Shown: in pieces, positions 28,796 to 39,513 of the stretch | Position numbering within the stretch: position 1 is the first letter of the stretch | How the letters are laid out: the number at the start of each line of letters is the position of its first letter | NCBI GenBank assembly: GCA_013306675.1 | Contig: JABLUY010000025.1 | Span: 1-64,000, forward strand | DNA length: 64,000 nt | Direction: 5' to 3' | Origin: Thraustochytrium sp. TN22 | Taxonomy: Eukaryota > Sar > Bigyra > Thraustochytrida > Thraustochytriidae | The notes under the pieces: model-generated | Database searches by the model: none | Told to the model about the DNA's origin: nothing | The model's input: only the letters and a program-made list of their open reading frames with translations | Translations under genes and position numbers: made by a program

Positions 28796-29857
28796 CTTCG
28801 CGCGCGAGACGAGCGAACGAGGGCTGCAAGGGGCAGCGCGGCAGCGCAGCGCAGCGAAGAAGGTCTGCTCCCCTCTCGCGGCGAGTTTGCACACGTGCAG
28901 CACAGGCTGCGCGCCGCCATCATCACAGATGATCACACCGCACGTGCATAGTCTGCAGGGCCAACGTTACTACTAGAGTAGCTACTAGCTAGGCTACTAG
29001 AGCACGCGCTGGGCGCTAGGCGCTGGGCGCTAGGCGCTGGCCCTGGCAGGCGCCGCACGAGCCTCGTCCTCGCAACCCGAGCACCACTGCGAGCCCTGCT
29101 CTGCTCTGCTGCACTCGTGCCGAGTCCGGCCACGGCCAGCAGCAGCCAGAAGGGGTACCCATGCCGCGCGCCGCCGCTGAATCCCTCCGCGCGCAGCAGC
29201 CTGCCCGTCCGTGCCCCCGCTCTCGGCCCCGCTCTCCTCCTCCTCTTGGACCTCTTCCACAACCCCGCGCAGCCTCAGCCTGCCAGTGGCCGGCCGTCAC
29301 CGCGCGCAGCCTCGGGTCCGCGCACGCGGGCACGCGGCGCGCACCCTCGCACACCCCTAGGTGCGCCGGTGGCGGGCGGTGCGGCGCCGGCGCGCGCCGA
29401 AGTCGGGCAACCCTAGGCGCGCGCGCCGCGAGCAGGGCCAAGCAAGGCCAAGCAAGGCGAGGCAGCCAAGCAGGCGGGCGCAGGCGGGCGGCGGCGCGCA
29501 GCCAAAGACCAGAGACCTCATCGGTACGTGCGCGGCGGCGGGCGGCGCGGCGGCGGCGGCGGCGGCGGCGGCCCTGGGCGGGCCGCCGCGGCGCGCGCTG
29601 CGGCCGCGCCCGCGCGCCTGCGCTTCTCCGTAGGCGGCGCCCCGCGCGCTCGCTCGGCGGCGGCCATGGAGGCGGGCGGGCGGGCGGCGGGCCGCGCCAC
29701 ACGGCTGGCGGCGCGACGAGCGGGAGCGCGGCGGCGCGGGGCGCCCGCCTAGAAGATCGCCGAGGAGAAGCGCGGGCGCGGCGGGGTGAGGAGGAGAAGA
29801 GGGGACGGAGGACTGACGGACGAGGGACTCGCGCAGGCGTTTCTTGCATTAGCAACC
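28796..29857. promoter_or_regulatory. Divergent promoter region, ion-channel copy 2 / eS17
   Basis: 1.06 kb. The first ~110 bp next to the channel gene match the corresponding region of copy 1, ending near 28905. Then come ACTAG/CTAGG short repeats (about 28971-29000), GCGCTAGGCGCTGG repeats (about 29010-29040), and a G-rich leader with (GGC)n near 29548-29570 before eS17. A 5'-UTR intron of eS17 ending TTCTTGCATTAG at 29852 is possible but unproven. No other gene seen. Confidence 0.5.
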
Positions 29858-30229
29858 ATGGGCCGCGTGCGCACCAAGACGGTCAAGAAGTCCGCCAAGG
29901 CGGTGGTGGAGCTCCACTATGCCCGGCTGACGCTTGACTTCCAGACCAACAAGCGCCTCTGTGAGGAGGTGGCCGTGCTGCCGTCCAAGCGGATGCGGAA
30001 CAAGGTCGCTGGCTTTGTCACCCGCCTCATGAAGCGCATTGACCGTGGCCCCGTGCGCGGCATCTCGCTCAAGCTCCAGGAGGAGGAGCGCGAGCGCCGC
30101 ATGGACTACGTGCCGGATGTTTCCGCTATTGAGCTCGACACCATCGAGATCGACGCCGACACCATGGACATGCTCAAGGAGATGAAGGTCAACATCCCCA
30201 ACGTCCAGGTTGCCCGTGCCCGCTTCTAA
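29858..30229 (+). CDS. RPS17: 40S ribosomal protein eS17
   Basis: Component of the small ribosomal subunit. 123 residues starting [11 protein letters not shown] in a CAACCATGG context. Strongly conserved segments are visible: [27 protein letters not shown] and [18 protein letters not shown]. It lacks most of the C-terminal tail of the 135-residue animal protein, ending [12 protein letters not shown]; short tails are common outside animals. A (CCAG)n-type tract follows in the 3' flank. Confidence 0.97.
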   Translation: MGRVRTKTVKKSAKAVVELHYARLTLDFQTNKRLCEEVAVLPSKRMRNKVAGFVTRLMKRIDRGPVRGISLKLQEEERERRMDYVPDVSAIELDTIEIDADTMDMLKEMKVNIPNVQVARARF

Positions 30230-30747
30230 TCGTAAACCACACCTACTCCTTTGAAGTCGCGTTGCAATCGTGCGCCAGCCAGCTAGCCAGTCAGCCAGCC
30301 AGCCAGCCAGCAAGCAAGCAAGCAGCACTTGTCGTAGAATTTGTCTTGCTTCGCGGTCGCAGGCTTTGTCACCATGGCCTGGGCACACCAGCAGTCCTTC
30401 TTGCTGATCGCCTCGGCGCCTCTTGCCTTGATGGCTGCTCTCCGCTAGCTCTAGTACGTTGGTTGACCTTGGGCCTCTTTGTCTTCATTCGCCACCGTGA
30501 CAGCGGCGTCTGTCTCCGAGTCCGGGTCGAAGTCCGTCCGCTTACGAGTGAGCAGGCCAGGCCTTTGCCCGTGTCAGAAGCTCTAGAACCAGTCGCTCGG
30601 CGCCGACCAGAGCTGCCAGCGGCAGCAGGACGGGGTTGCGTCGCAGAACTCCTCCTCGACTGGCTGGAGGGCGGGCAGAGCGTGGCGGCCAAGACTTGGC
30701 AGACACGGGCAGGCGGGCAGGCGCGCGGGACAAGCGAGCGTGACGGG
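30230..30747. other. Spacer between eS17 and the TPR gene
   Basis: 518 bp with a CCAG/CAAG tetranucleotide tract at about 30275-30325 and CCGAGTCCGGGTCGAAGTCC near 30517. The frame of the next gene is open through much of this stretch but without recognisable protein. No separate gene seen. Confidence 0.5.
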
Positions 30748-31893
30748 ATGAGCGGGACGAGCCCTCTGGCGCGCGATGGCGAGGCCGCGCGCGAGGCGCT
30801 GCAAAAGGTGGCCGGGAGCGCGGCCCTGGTGGACCCGTCGGAGCGCGAGATCAAGGCCGTGCTGGTGCCGGCGGACGTGTCCCAGCCGATGCGCGAGGTG
30901 ACGCTGCGGCAGGGCAAGGACGCGGCGCTGGGCTGCTTCGTGGACCACTGCAAGGCGCACTTTGGGCGGCAGACGCTGGCGGGCGAGCAGCTGGCCACGT
31001 ACCGCGAGCAGATTAAGCAGCACAACAAGAACCAGGACGTCTCGGACGCCATGCTGCAGGGCCTGGCGGAGCGCACCATGGTGGACATGGTGGTGCTGCA
31101 CCCAAACCGCGCCGCGACGGGCTTCGTGTCGGTCAACATGTACGTGGACGACAAGGGCATCGCCAAGGAGCTCCCGCCGAACCCGCGCGCGAGCTCCATC
31201 GCCGCGGCCTGCGGCCAGACCACGCAGGTGCTGGGCGACGCCTTCATCGGCAAGCAGTTTGACGACGAGCAGGGCTTTTACCGGCTGGACTTTGGCCTCA
31301 AGGACCTCGACACCTCGCTGCCGTGGATGGCCTTCGCCAAGGCCTTCAACCGGCGGCCGGAGGCGCAGGTCTCGGCGGCGCAGCTCAAGCACTTCGCCGA
31401 GCAGGGCGCGCTGGCGCCGCAGCCCCCGACGGCGGCCGAGAAGGCCGCCACGCACAAGAAGCACGTCGAGTCCAGGAACGTCATCGTGCTCAAGGAGAAG
31501 GGCAACCGCCTCTTTCAGGCCGGCAAGATCACCGAGGCCCTCGACACCTACTCGGAGGCGCTCAGGTTAGCCGGCGTCACGGACGTCAGTGCCGAGGCGC
31601 TCCCGCATGCGCAGGAGAGCCCCGTGCTGCATGCGCTGCTCAGCAACCGCTCCGCCTGTCTGCTCAAGGAGGGCCGCGCCGCGGAGGCCCTGGCCGACGC
31701 CGAGGCCTGCGCGCGCGTCAAGCCCTCCTGGCCCAAGGCCTACGGCCGCCAGGCCGAGGCCCTCGCCGCGCTCGGCTGCACCGACGAGGCTCGCGCTGCG
31801 CTCGAGAAGGCGCTCGCGCTGCTCAAGACCGACGACCCGGCGCGCTCTGACTTGCAGACGCGCCTTGACAACCTGCCCGCTGCCTCATCTTGA
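30748..31893 (+). CDS. TPR-domain protein with a conserved-looking N-terminal region
   Basis: 381 residues from the ATG at 30748. Residues about 30-225 form a globular-looking region I do not recognise, with MVDMVVLHPNRAATGFVSVN, LPPNPRASSIAAACGQTTQ and FYRLDFGLKDLDTSLPWMAF. Residues about 250-375 are tetratricopeptide repeats: LKEKGNRLFQAGKITEALDT, LLSNRSACLLKEGRAAEALA and PKAYGRQAEALAALGCTDEA. That is the class I, STI1/Hop-like arrangement used by Hsp70/Hsp90 co-chaperones. A co-chaperone or scaffold role is inferred from the TPRs only. Codons move from G-ending to C-ending along the gene. No signal peptide. Confidence 0.85.
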   Translation: MSGTSPLARDGEAAREALQKVAGSAALVDPSEREIKAVLVPADVSQPMREVTLRQGKDAALGCFVDHCKAHFGRQTLAGEQLATYREQIKQHNKNQDVSDAMLQGLAERTMVDMVVLHPNRAATGFVSVNMYVDDKGIAKELPPNPRASSIAAACGQTTQVLGDAFIGKQFDDEQGFYRLDFGLKDLDTSLPWMAFAKAFNRRPEAQVSAAQLKHFAEQGALAPQPPTAAEKAATHKKHVESRNVIVLKEKGNRLFQAGKITEALDTYSEALRLAGVTDVSAEALPHAQESPVLHALLSNRSACLLKEGRAAEALADAEACARVKPSWPKAYGRQAEALAALGCTDEARAALEKALALLKTDDPARSDLQTRLDNLPAASS

Positions 31894-33038
31894 CGTGAAT
31901 GTTGATATTGAATGAATGTGAGATCAAACTTCATCAAATTCCAACTCCGAATCCAACTTATCATCAACGACGCGAAGAACACGTGCCGGCCGCAAACAAC
32001 GTGCTCATCAACGACATGTGCCGGCCGCAAACAACGTGGCATGCGGCCACTGGCAGTCGTGCAGCTGGGCTGCAGTGCGTGCGCCGCGCGCCCCATGCCC
32101 CGCGGGAAAAACCCCAAGCGGCCCAAGCACCTTGCTGCGCGCGCGGCGCCGCGGCCGCGGATGGTTGACCGCCGCCGTGCCACCGTGACTGGCACCGTGC
32201 CTTGGTTCTTCGCAAGTCTCGGTTCCTGACAGTGAGTTCCTCTCCCCTTCCGCCATGGCCGCCCGCGCTCCCTCCCGGCAGTTCGCTGCTCGCCATTGCT
32301 TCTGCGACGCTGTCCGTGTCCGCTCGCTGGCTGGCTGGCTGGCTGGGCTTGCGGCGCCTTGCGCAGCTCGAGCCTCTGGGCTGCCTCCTGGAGCCTCGCG
32401 CACAGCCAGCCGCGCAGCGTCGCGCGCAGCGCCTCCCTGCGCAGAGCACTGCGAGCAGAGCACTGCGAGCAGAGCAGAGCAGAGCAGAGCAGAGCAGAGC
32501 AGAGCAGAGCAGAGCAGAGCAGAGCAGAGCAGAGCAGAGCAGAGCAGAGCAGAGCAGAGCAGAGCAGAGCAGAGCAGAGCAGAGCAGAGCAGAGCAGAGC
32601 AGAGCAGAGCAGAGCAGAGCAGAGCAGAGCAGAGCAGAGCAGAGCAGAGCAGAGCAGAGCAGAGCAGAGCAGAGCGTCAGCCCGCCTCCAGCCGGCCGGG
32701 CCCGACGAATCACCCCCCGCTTGGCCGCTCCCGGCCCGGCCTGCGCGCGCCGGCGAGCGCGGCTCCGCGCTAACCGCAGCAGGCGCGGCGCCGCGCTCTC
32801 GTTCGTCACCATCACCGCCGCCCGCCCTGGCGGCCTTTGCGCGCCTTTGCGCGCCTTTGCGCGCCTTTGCGCGAGGTTTGCGCGCCTTTGCGCGAGGTTT
32901 GCGCGCCTTTGCGGCCTTCGAAGCCAAGTTGGCCCGCTAGTAGTTAGCGGTGGCGGCTGGGAAGAGCAGCGCGGCGGCTGGCCACCGGCGGTGGCGGCGG
33001 CGCGGCGCGGCGGCGGCGCGGGCAGTTCGAACTGGCGC

Positions 33039-33081
<43 letters not shown>

Positions 33082-33269
33082 GGGCGCGCGGGCGGAGGCC
33101 AGCGGCGAGCGGCGGCGCGGCAGGCCGCGGCCCTGGCGGCGCTGGCGGCCGCGCGGGAGCGAGGCATTGGCGGCGGCGAGGCCGTGGCGAGGCGCGGCGC
33201 AGGGACCGCGGCGAGCGGCGCGCGCGAGAGGGAGAGGGAGAGGGGCCGGCGCGAGCGGCAGGAAGAGAG
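31894..33269. other. Long spacer with microsatellite and GGC leader
   Basis: 1.38 kb between two plus-strand genes. Includes two direct ACGTGCCGGCCGCAAACAACGTG-type repeats (about 31980-32040), the motif CCTGACAGTGAGTTC (about 32225-32239), the (AGCAG)n tract listed separately, a run of GCGCCTTTGCGC units (about 32832-32915) and a (GGC)n leader (about 33039-33080). Long open frames across it come from low complexity. No gene supported. Confidence 0.55.
32468..32675. repeat. (AGCAG)n pentanucleotide microsatellite, about 41 units
   Basis: About 205 bp of essentially perfect AGCAG repeats. All reading frames through it are open and would give a five-residue repeat (SRAEQ on the plus strand), which explains several spurious long open frames. 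Confidence 0.95.
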
Positions 33270-34328
33270 ATGTCGCAGGACGGCGACGGCGAGGCGCAGG
33301 CCGCGAACCCGCTGGGCACACAGACGCTGGAGAAGCTGGCGGCGCTCGAGGTGAACGAGGCATGGGGCGACCTGAGCGACGACGAGGATGACATGGCGCT
33401 GGGCGGCCTGGGTGGCGGCAGTGGGCTAGCCGCGGCCGGGGCCGCCCGCGGGCAGGCCGACGAGGACGACTTCATCGCGCCGACCAAGACGGCCGCGGCC
33501 CTGCCGGTCGCCGGCTCGTCCAAGCCGGTGATCGCTAGCCAGAACAGCTTCCACAACCCGCTGGAGGACAGCGACGATAGCGAGGACGAGGAGGAGGAGG
33601 ACGCCGACGAGGACGCCGACGAGGACGAGGACGCCGACCCGGAGGGGATCGAGCGGCCCATGTCGACCGCCTCGGAGAGCGCCACGTCAAGACCGGAGGG
33701 CTCGGACACGGCGGCGAACGGCGGCAAGAAGTCCAAGAAGAAGAAGGGCAGCAAGGGCGTGCAGAGCATGAACCTGGAGGAGTTCGACGCGCTGCTTACC
33801 GAGGTGGTCGCGGAGCAGGGCGGCAAGCTGCCTGCCGTGGCCGAGGACGCTGCCGTGGCCGTAGACGCCACGGCCGCTCCTTCGGCGGGCGCCGGGTCGG
33901 ACGACGCGCACGCCGCCGCTGCGGCCGAGTTCCTCGCCAAGGAGATCGGGCTCAGCGTGCAGACGGAGAACGCGGCCTCCGCCTCGGCCAAGAAGAAGAA
34001 GAAGAAGAAGAGCAAGGGCCGCAGCGCGGCGTCCTCGCCCGCGTCCGGGATGACCTCGGCCGCGCCATCCCCCATGGCCGCGGACCCGCCGGCCACTGCG
34101 GCGGGGAACGCCGACGCCGACGCTGACGCCGACGCCGACGTGGCACCCGAGTCTAGCGAGGACATCAAGAAGCTCATTGCCGCGCGCACCAAGGGCAAGA
34201 AGAAGACCTCAACCGCCTCGGCCGCACAGAAGGCGGCCGCTGCGGCTGCCGAGGCCAACAAGGCCCGGGCCGCGCTCAACAAGAAGAAGAAGAAGGACAA
34301 GCCCACGTACGCGCCCACGGCAAACTAA
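33270..34328 (+). CDS. Acidic/lysine-rich low-complexity protein of unknown function
   Basis: 352 residues. Residues 1-60 contain LEKLAALEVNEAWGDLSDDE; then DDFIAPTK (about 67-74), an Asp/Glu-rich block (about 105-128), a lysine stretch KKSKKKKGSKG (about 150), a short ordered stretch MNLEEFDALLTEVVAEQGGK, and a second lysine run. The C-terminus has SSEDIKKLIAARTKGKKK, alanine-rich helix, then KKKKKDKPTYAPTAN. Alternating acidic and basic tracts fit a nucleolar or RNA-associated protein, but no family is recognised. The ATG lies in a purine-rich AGAGATG context after a GGC leader. Convergent with the leucine-rich-repeat gene. Confidence 0.75.
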   Translation: MSQDGDGEAQAANPLGTQTLEKLAALEVNEAWGDLSDDEDDMALGGLGGGSGLAAAGAARGQADEDDFIAPTKTAAALPVAGSSKPVIASQNSFHNPLEDSDDSEDEEEEDADEDADEDEDADPEGIERPMSTASESATSRPEGSDTAANGGKKSKKKKGSKGVQSMNLEEFDALLTEVVAEQGGKLPAVAEDAAVAVDATAAPSAGAGSDDAHAAAAAEFLAKEIGLSVQTENAASASAKKKKKKKSKGRSAASSPASGMTSAAPSPMAADPPATAAGNADADADADADVAPESSEDIKKLIAARTKGKKKTSTASAAQKAAAAAAEANKARAALNKKKKKDKPTYAPTAN

Positions 34329-35205
34329 CTGCTGTACCTATCCATCATTACACACGTCAAGACGAAGACGACCAGGCCCTCTCTGTCGCTCCCATCAAAC
34401 GGGGGAGAGCGAGAGAGAGGGAGAGGGAGTCACCTGCAGCGCGCAGTATTTCTCTTATCCTATTGCTTTCTTTCTCTGACGCGGCGAGGTGCACAATGTG
34501 GGAAATGCAGGATTGCATCTGCTTGCTTACATCTCTTTACACGATAATGCGACCGACAACCGAGGACATGGACATGGCGTGGCGCTCAGGACATGGCCAT
34601 GGCGTTGCGCTCAGGGGCGTTGCGCTCAGGACATGGCCATGGCGTGGCGCTCAGGACAATGGCCAAGGCGTGGCGCTCAGGACATGGCCAAGGCGTGGCG
34701 CTCAGGACATGGCCATGGCGTGGCGCTCAGGAGGCGTGGCGCTCAGGACGGCAACGCAACCACGACAAGATTCTAGAGTATTATCATTGAGCACAATGCG
34801 GAATCTACTTACAAACGTACACGGCGTGCCGATCAGGATCAGAAAAGACCGATGACGCTTTGCTTGCGAGGGGTCGCGGCTATGACAACGATGACGAGTG
34901 TATACAGTGTGTGTGTGGGGGGGGGGGGGATGGGGCGAGCGAGTCTTTCCCGGCACGCCATTTACCCGGCTCCTCCTCGCGAGCGTGAGGTTGTATATAT
35001 GTGTTCGGGTGGGCGGATGGGTGAAGAAAGGCATGGGCTGACGTTGGCATTTACGGTGTCGGCAACCTTTGCCATTGCGGTCGGCAGTGAGTGGCCCTTG
35101 CCCTTTGACTTGGACCGACTGACAGACTTGCAGCGAGCAGAGACTCTTCTGCTTGCTGGCTGCAGTGGACGGCTGAGATTGCACGCATCACTCGGCTCGC
35201 TCAGC
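34329..35205. other. Spacer between convergent genes
   Basis: 877 bp with GAGAGAGAGGGAGAGGGAG (about 34408-34427), a 25-bp minisatellite (listed), and GTGTGTGTGGGGG (about 34908-34929). Open frames here are repeat-driven. No gene seen. Confidence 0.55.
34563..34748. repeat. 25-bp minisatellite
   Basis: About six full and two truncated units built on AGGACATGGCCATGGCGTGG followed by CGCTC. Some units have CAAGG for CATGG and two lack the middle, so the array varies by internal deletion. Confidence 0.85.
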
Positions 35206-36861
35206 TCATGAGGAAATGACAGAGATGCGCTGAGAAAGTGCCTTGACCTGCTCGAGACTGACTTGCGGGCACCAGCGCACGCAAATGGTGCGTATTGCCG
35301 GGAGATGGCCGAGCGGGAGGACATCGCGCAGGCTGCTGCAGCGTGTGAGGTTGACGTACTGGAGCGCGGCGCAGGACTGGAGTGCGGCGACGGACTCCAA
35401 GGTGGCGCAGAAGCCGAGGTCGAGATGCGACAGCGCTGCGCAGCCGCGCAAACTGGCAAGGTCGACGAGGTTGGAGCAGCCAGTGAGCGAGAGAGAGCGC
35501 AGCGCGGCGCAGCCAGAGAGCTGCACAGACTGGAGGCCGATGCAGCCGCTGAGGAAGAGGTGCTCGAGCGCGGCGCAGCGCGACAGCGCGTCGACAGCGA
35601 CGACCGAGTAGCAGTGGCTGAGGTCGAGGAAGCGGAGGCGGTCGCAGGCGGCGAGCGGGTCGAGGCGTGCGAGCGAGTCGCAACTGGCGAGCAGCAGTCG
35701 CTGCAGCGAGCGGCGGCAGCCGTGGAGCGCGGAGATATCTACAAGCTGATCGCAGGAACTGAGGTCGAGGCGCTCGAGGCGCGACGGGAGCTGCGGGCAG
35801 GCGAGCAGCTGCGAGCAGCCCTGCAGCGTGAGGCGGCGCAGGCCTTCGATGCGCGCGAGGTCGCGCGCGGCCGAGCCGGCGTCGACAAAGAGAGAGAAGC
35901 AGAGGCTGGCGTCAAGCTCCTCAAGCTTGGGGCAGCACTGCAGACCGTCGAGCGAGGCGAGCCCGCGGCAGCCCGCCAGCACGAGCGAGCGCAGCTCCTC
36001 GCAGGCGGCGAGCGGCGCGACCGAGGTGAGCGCCTCACAGCCCTCCAGGCGCAGGTCGCGTAGGTCCCGCAGTGCGGCGAGAGGCGAGAGGTCCTCGAGT
36101 GCGTTCAGACTGAGGTCGAGGCGCGTGAGCCAACGGCAAGAGGCCAGCCCGTGCAGGCCGCGTTGACCGGCGCCGCGCAGCACGAGCGCGCGCAGCACGA
36201 GCGGCTCCAGCGCCACGTCGAGCATGTCGGCCACGTTGGCGTCGCGGCAGTCCAGCGCAATGCCCTGCACATACCAGCGCCGCCGCACGTTGCGCGAGAC
36301 GAAGCAGCGCGCCAGCTCGGTGCGCCCAAACCAGCGCAGGGGCTCCATGTGCAGCAGATCCAGCTCGCGGCCCCACAGATCGGCGCTCGCATCCCGGCAC
36401 GTCAGCGACGCCATCGCCACGCTCTCGGGGTTCAGGTAGCTCAGCACCAGCTCCCACAGCCCGGGCTCGTGGCTGCGCAGCGCAAGAAGCGACGACTCTT
36501 GCTCCAGCTGCTGCTTTGCCGGCCGCACCCGTGCCTCTCCTGGCAACACGGGCGTCGCGCCCTCGGCCTTTTCCTCCTCCTCTTCCTCCTCGTCGTCGCT
36601 CGCGTCGCGGGTCGCATCCTCGGCCTCCTGCAGGTGCCGCGGAATGCGCCGCTCCTGGCGCGCCGACGCCCAGTACGCCTCGCGCTTGCCGGCCGGCGAG
36701 GCGGCGCCGCCGCAGTGGAAGCAGGCCGCCTGATCTTGGAGCACACGGACGCCGTGCCCGTACGAGACGCCGGCTACCAGCAGACTATCCATGCACTCGC
36801 CGCATACCCCAACGCGGTGGTCCATCTCCAGCATCTTGTCCAGCACCGGCTCGAGTGCCAC
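35206..36861 (-). CDS. F-box-like protein with cysteine-type leucine-rich repeats
   Basis: 551 residues. Near the N-terminus are two CxxC pairs (C20/C23 and C47/C50) that could bind zinc. An acidic linker (about 88-100) precedes an F-box-like helix set, with PGLWELVLSYLNPESVAMAS and LTCRDASADLWGRELDLL (about 130-175). From about 215 to 545 run some 13 leucine-rich repeats of the form L..LDLS.C..L.DL..L..C, the plant/FBXL cysteine-containing type. F-box plus LRR proteins usually choose substrates for SCF ubiquitin ligases; that role is inferred. The F-box match is moderate and not diagnostic. Glu repeats mark the linker. The reading frame is whole. Confidence 0.85.
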   Translation of the reverse strand: MALEPVLDKMLEMDHRVGVCGECMDSLLVAGVSYGHGVRVLQDQAACFHCGGAASPAGKREAYWASARQERRIPRHLQEAEDATRDASDDEEEEEEEKAEGATPVLPGEARVRPAKQQLEQESSLLALRSHEPGLWELVLSYLNPESVAMASLTCRDASADLWGRELDLLHMEPLRWFGRTELARCFVSRNVRRRWYVQGIALDCRDANVADMLDVALEPLVLRALVLRGAGQRGLHGLASCRWLTRLDLSLNALEDLSPLAALRDLRDLRLEGCEALTSVAPLAACEELRSLVLAGCRGLASLDGLQCCPKLEELDASLCFSLFVDAGSAARDLARIEGLRRLTLQGCSQLLACPQLPSRLERLDLSSCDQLVDISALHGCRRSLQRLLLASCDSLARLDPLAACDRLRFLDLSHCYSVVAVDALSRCAALEHLFLSGCIGLQSVQLSGCAALRSLSLTGCSNLVDLASLRGCAALSHLDLGFCATLESVAALQSCAALQYVNLTRCSSLRDVLPLGHLPAIRTICVRWCPQVSLEQVKALSQRISVISS

Positions 36862-39089
36862 GTGCCCGCAGAAGAAAGGAGCCCGGTGAGGCGGGTTGGG
36901 CGGCCTACGCCCCTGGCGGCCGCGGCTCGTGTGCCGAGCGGGCCGCCGGTCGGGCGCGTGGAGCTGCCTGCCTGCCTACCTGTCTGCCTGTCTGCCTGCC
37001 CGCCCGCCCGCCCGCCGGCCGGCCTTGGCTGCCTCTCGCCGCGCCGCGCCGCGCTGCGCTGCACAGTCGCCGCCGCGGCAACGTGCACAACGACCGCCCC
37101 TCCTGTTTGTCACAGTGTCGATGTCGGCGACGGGAAAACTCCCCCCCCTGAGGGCCGCCTGGGCTGAGCGCCACGACGCTGCTGCTGCTGCGGCTGCTGC
37201 TGCTGCTACTGCTGCGCCGCTGACGCCCACGCCCACGCCACCGCTGCGCCTGCTCGCGCTCGCGCTCGCGCTCGCGCTCGTGCTCGCGCTTCTAGGGTCC
37301 GGGCTCGCGCTGCTCGCCGCGCGCGCGCTCTGACAGTGAGTGCTCCTGCCTTGCCCAAGGCTTGCCGGTCTGCCTCCTGTGCGCGCGCGCCGAGTTCTGT
37401 CGCCGCGTCGAGCAGAGGAGGCCCGGGGAGGGAAGTGAGGCGCAGTGCCGCGCTGCGTGAGCCCGAGACTCGACTCTACTCTCAGTACTCTGGCCGGCCG
37501 CGATGGCGATTACCACTGGCAGGCAGCTAGCTGACCCTGACTGTCAGCTCGCTCGCGTGTGCGCGCCGGTGCCGCGCGCGCCGTGGCGGCCGTCGTGCCA
37601 CCGTGCCGCGCGCAAGCTTTCCCAGCTGGGCTTGGGCGGTGCGCGCCGGCGGCGGGCCGCAACCGGAGCAAGCGCCACCCGAGCCAATTCGAATTTGGTC
37701 TGCATGCGCCGCTGCGACCTGCCTGCCAGCTGATTTGAAATTCAAACGGGGCGCGTCGGACAACCGTGGCCGCCAGCTAGTAGCAGTCGAGCTACTCGAG
37801 CTAGAGCTAGCCTGCCACCGGCACGACGTCGAGTCCCACTGGCTGCCCGGCTGGGCAAAGCCCGACTCGGACTAGAGGCTCTCTCCGAGTCCGAGTCGAA
37901 GCTAGTCTAGTCTTGCCTCGCTTCGCTTCCTCGCTTCGCTTCGCCTCGCCTCGCCTCAGCTCGCCTTGCAAATAAATGTGCATCGGGGGCAGCGGCTGGC
38001 TCGCCACCGGCCACAGCGGCGGGCGGGCGGGCGAGACGAGTTCGAGTCGGAGTCGGGTCGGGCGTGGCCGAGACGCCGCCGGTGCCGGAGTCGGGCGCGA
38101 GCCCTGACGTGGCTCAATCAAGCCTTCAAGTTGAGCGGCTGGCCCGCGCCGGCGGCGAGGTCGCAGCGGCGGCCGTTGAGCTCCAGCGCGCCGCTACCGG
38201 CGCCGTCGAGTCCCAGACTGGCTGGTGGTGCTCGCCTCACCGCGCGCGCGCACTCGCTCACGCACAGCGCGCCGCGCGCCGCCGCGCCCCGCGGGGCTGG
38301 TGCAGAAGGCGGCGCCGGCCCGGTCCGCGAGCAGGTCACTGTACGTTGGCGAGCTTCAGGCTGAAAGCTGGCGAGGAAAGCAATGCAATGCAATGCAAAC
38401 GCGCAGGTGCAGGCCGTCAGCCTCTGGCCGTGGTGGCGGCCGGCCAGCCAGCCAGCCAGCCAGCCAGCCTGCCTGCCTGCAGTGGCCGACTCGGACTCGG
38501 ACGCCGCCCACGCCTCTGAGACGACACGCCGCTTCGTGGGCTCGAATTCTGTGCGCGCGACGTTCCTCTCGCCGCGCCAGGCTGCCTGGCTCTGCTCACT
38601 CTGCTGAGTCGGTGAGCTCAGGTGGCTGGCGACACGATGACGCTTTCCAGGCAGGCGGCGAGCGGCCAGGCCCTCGCGGAGGCGGAAACGCTGCGCGCTC
38701 CAGGCACGCTCGCGAGGAATGTCGGGCGGATGGCAAAGGCACGGGGCGGTGAAAGAGGCAGAGCCCGCGCTGAGCTTGAGTGACGAGCCAGAGCTTCGCG
38801 GGCGGCGCTGCCACGCCGCCGCCACCCACGGAAATGTTTTCGGGAGTTGGTGCAGTGACTTCGAATACGAAAAGGGAAAGAAAGGCCGCAGCCGCAGCCG
38901 CTGCCCGCCCGGGCTGCCGTAGTCTTGAGGCTGGCCCTGTCCACGAGCCGTGGCTCTCTGACTGACGGACAGTGCTGGTCACAGCCTTGCGTTCAACGTC
39001 ATGCTCGTGAGGAGGAGGAGGAGGAGGAGGAGGAAGAGGAGGAGCCTGAGGAGGTGACGAAGGTGTGGCGAGGGTACTGGTCCGGCGGC

Positions 39090-39199
39090 CAAGGCTAGGC
39101 AAGGCTGCCAAGGCTGCGCAAGGCTGGCGCAAGGCTGGCGCAAGGCTGCGCAAGGCTGCGCAAGGCTGCGCAAGGCTGCGCAAGGCTGCGCAAGGCTGC
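39090..39199. repeat. 10-bp tandem repeat (CAAGGCTGCG)n
   Basis: About 11 units, some lengthened to CAAGGCTGGCG. The more uniform units are at the right end. Not coding. Confidence 0.85.
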
Positions 39200-39513
39200 A
39201 TCAAAGGAGTCGTTCCAGGAAACGCGGTGTGCACGACGCCGTCGTGCATCTTGTCCAGCCGGCGCACTACGAGAGAACGCGAGATGCCGCGAGATCTCGC
39301 AGGATCATCGAGATAACCCCGCCGGATCATCGAGATAACCCCGCCGACCATGTACCAACAAAAATTGCGCGATGAATCTATGAAAATGCGCGATGAATCT
39401 ATCTTGCGTCCGGCTCGAGCTTCGACCAAAACGTTGTTTCGTTGCTTTACGACGACAAGGAAGCCTTGTACCAAGGCTCATGACGGAGTCAGGAAGCGAT
39501 CCTGCTTGACACG

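Noticed and set aside
32202-33269. Long open frames through the (AGCAG)n tract, apparently extending the 33270 gene upstream
   Set aside because: The frame is open only because the repeat contains no stops; the peptide is a five-residue repeat and no homology supports an upstream start.
39090-39199. CRISPR-like array
   Set aside because: The 10-bp units are contiguous with no unique spacers, and the genome is eukaryotic. The 81-bp repeats at 58240-58490 were rejected for the same reason and because they are coding.
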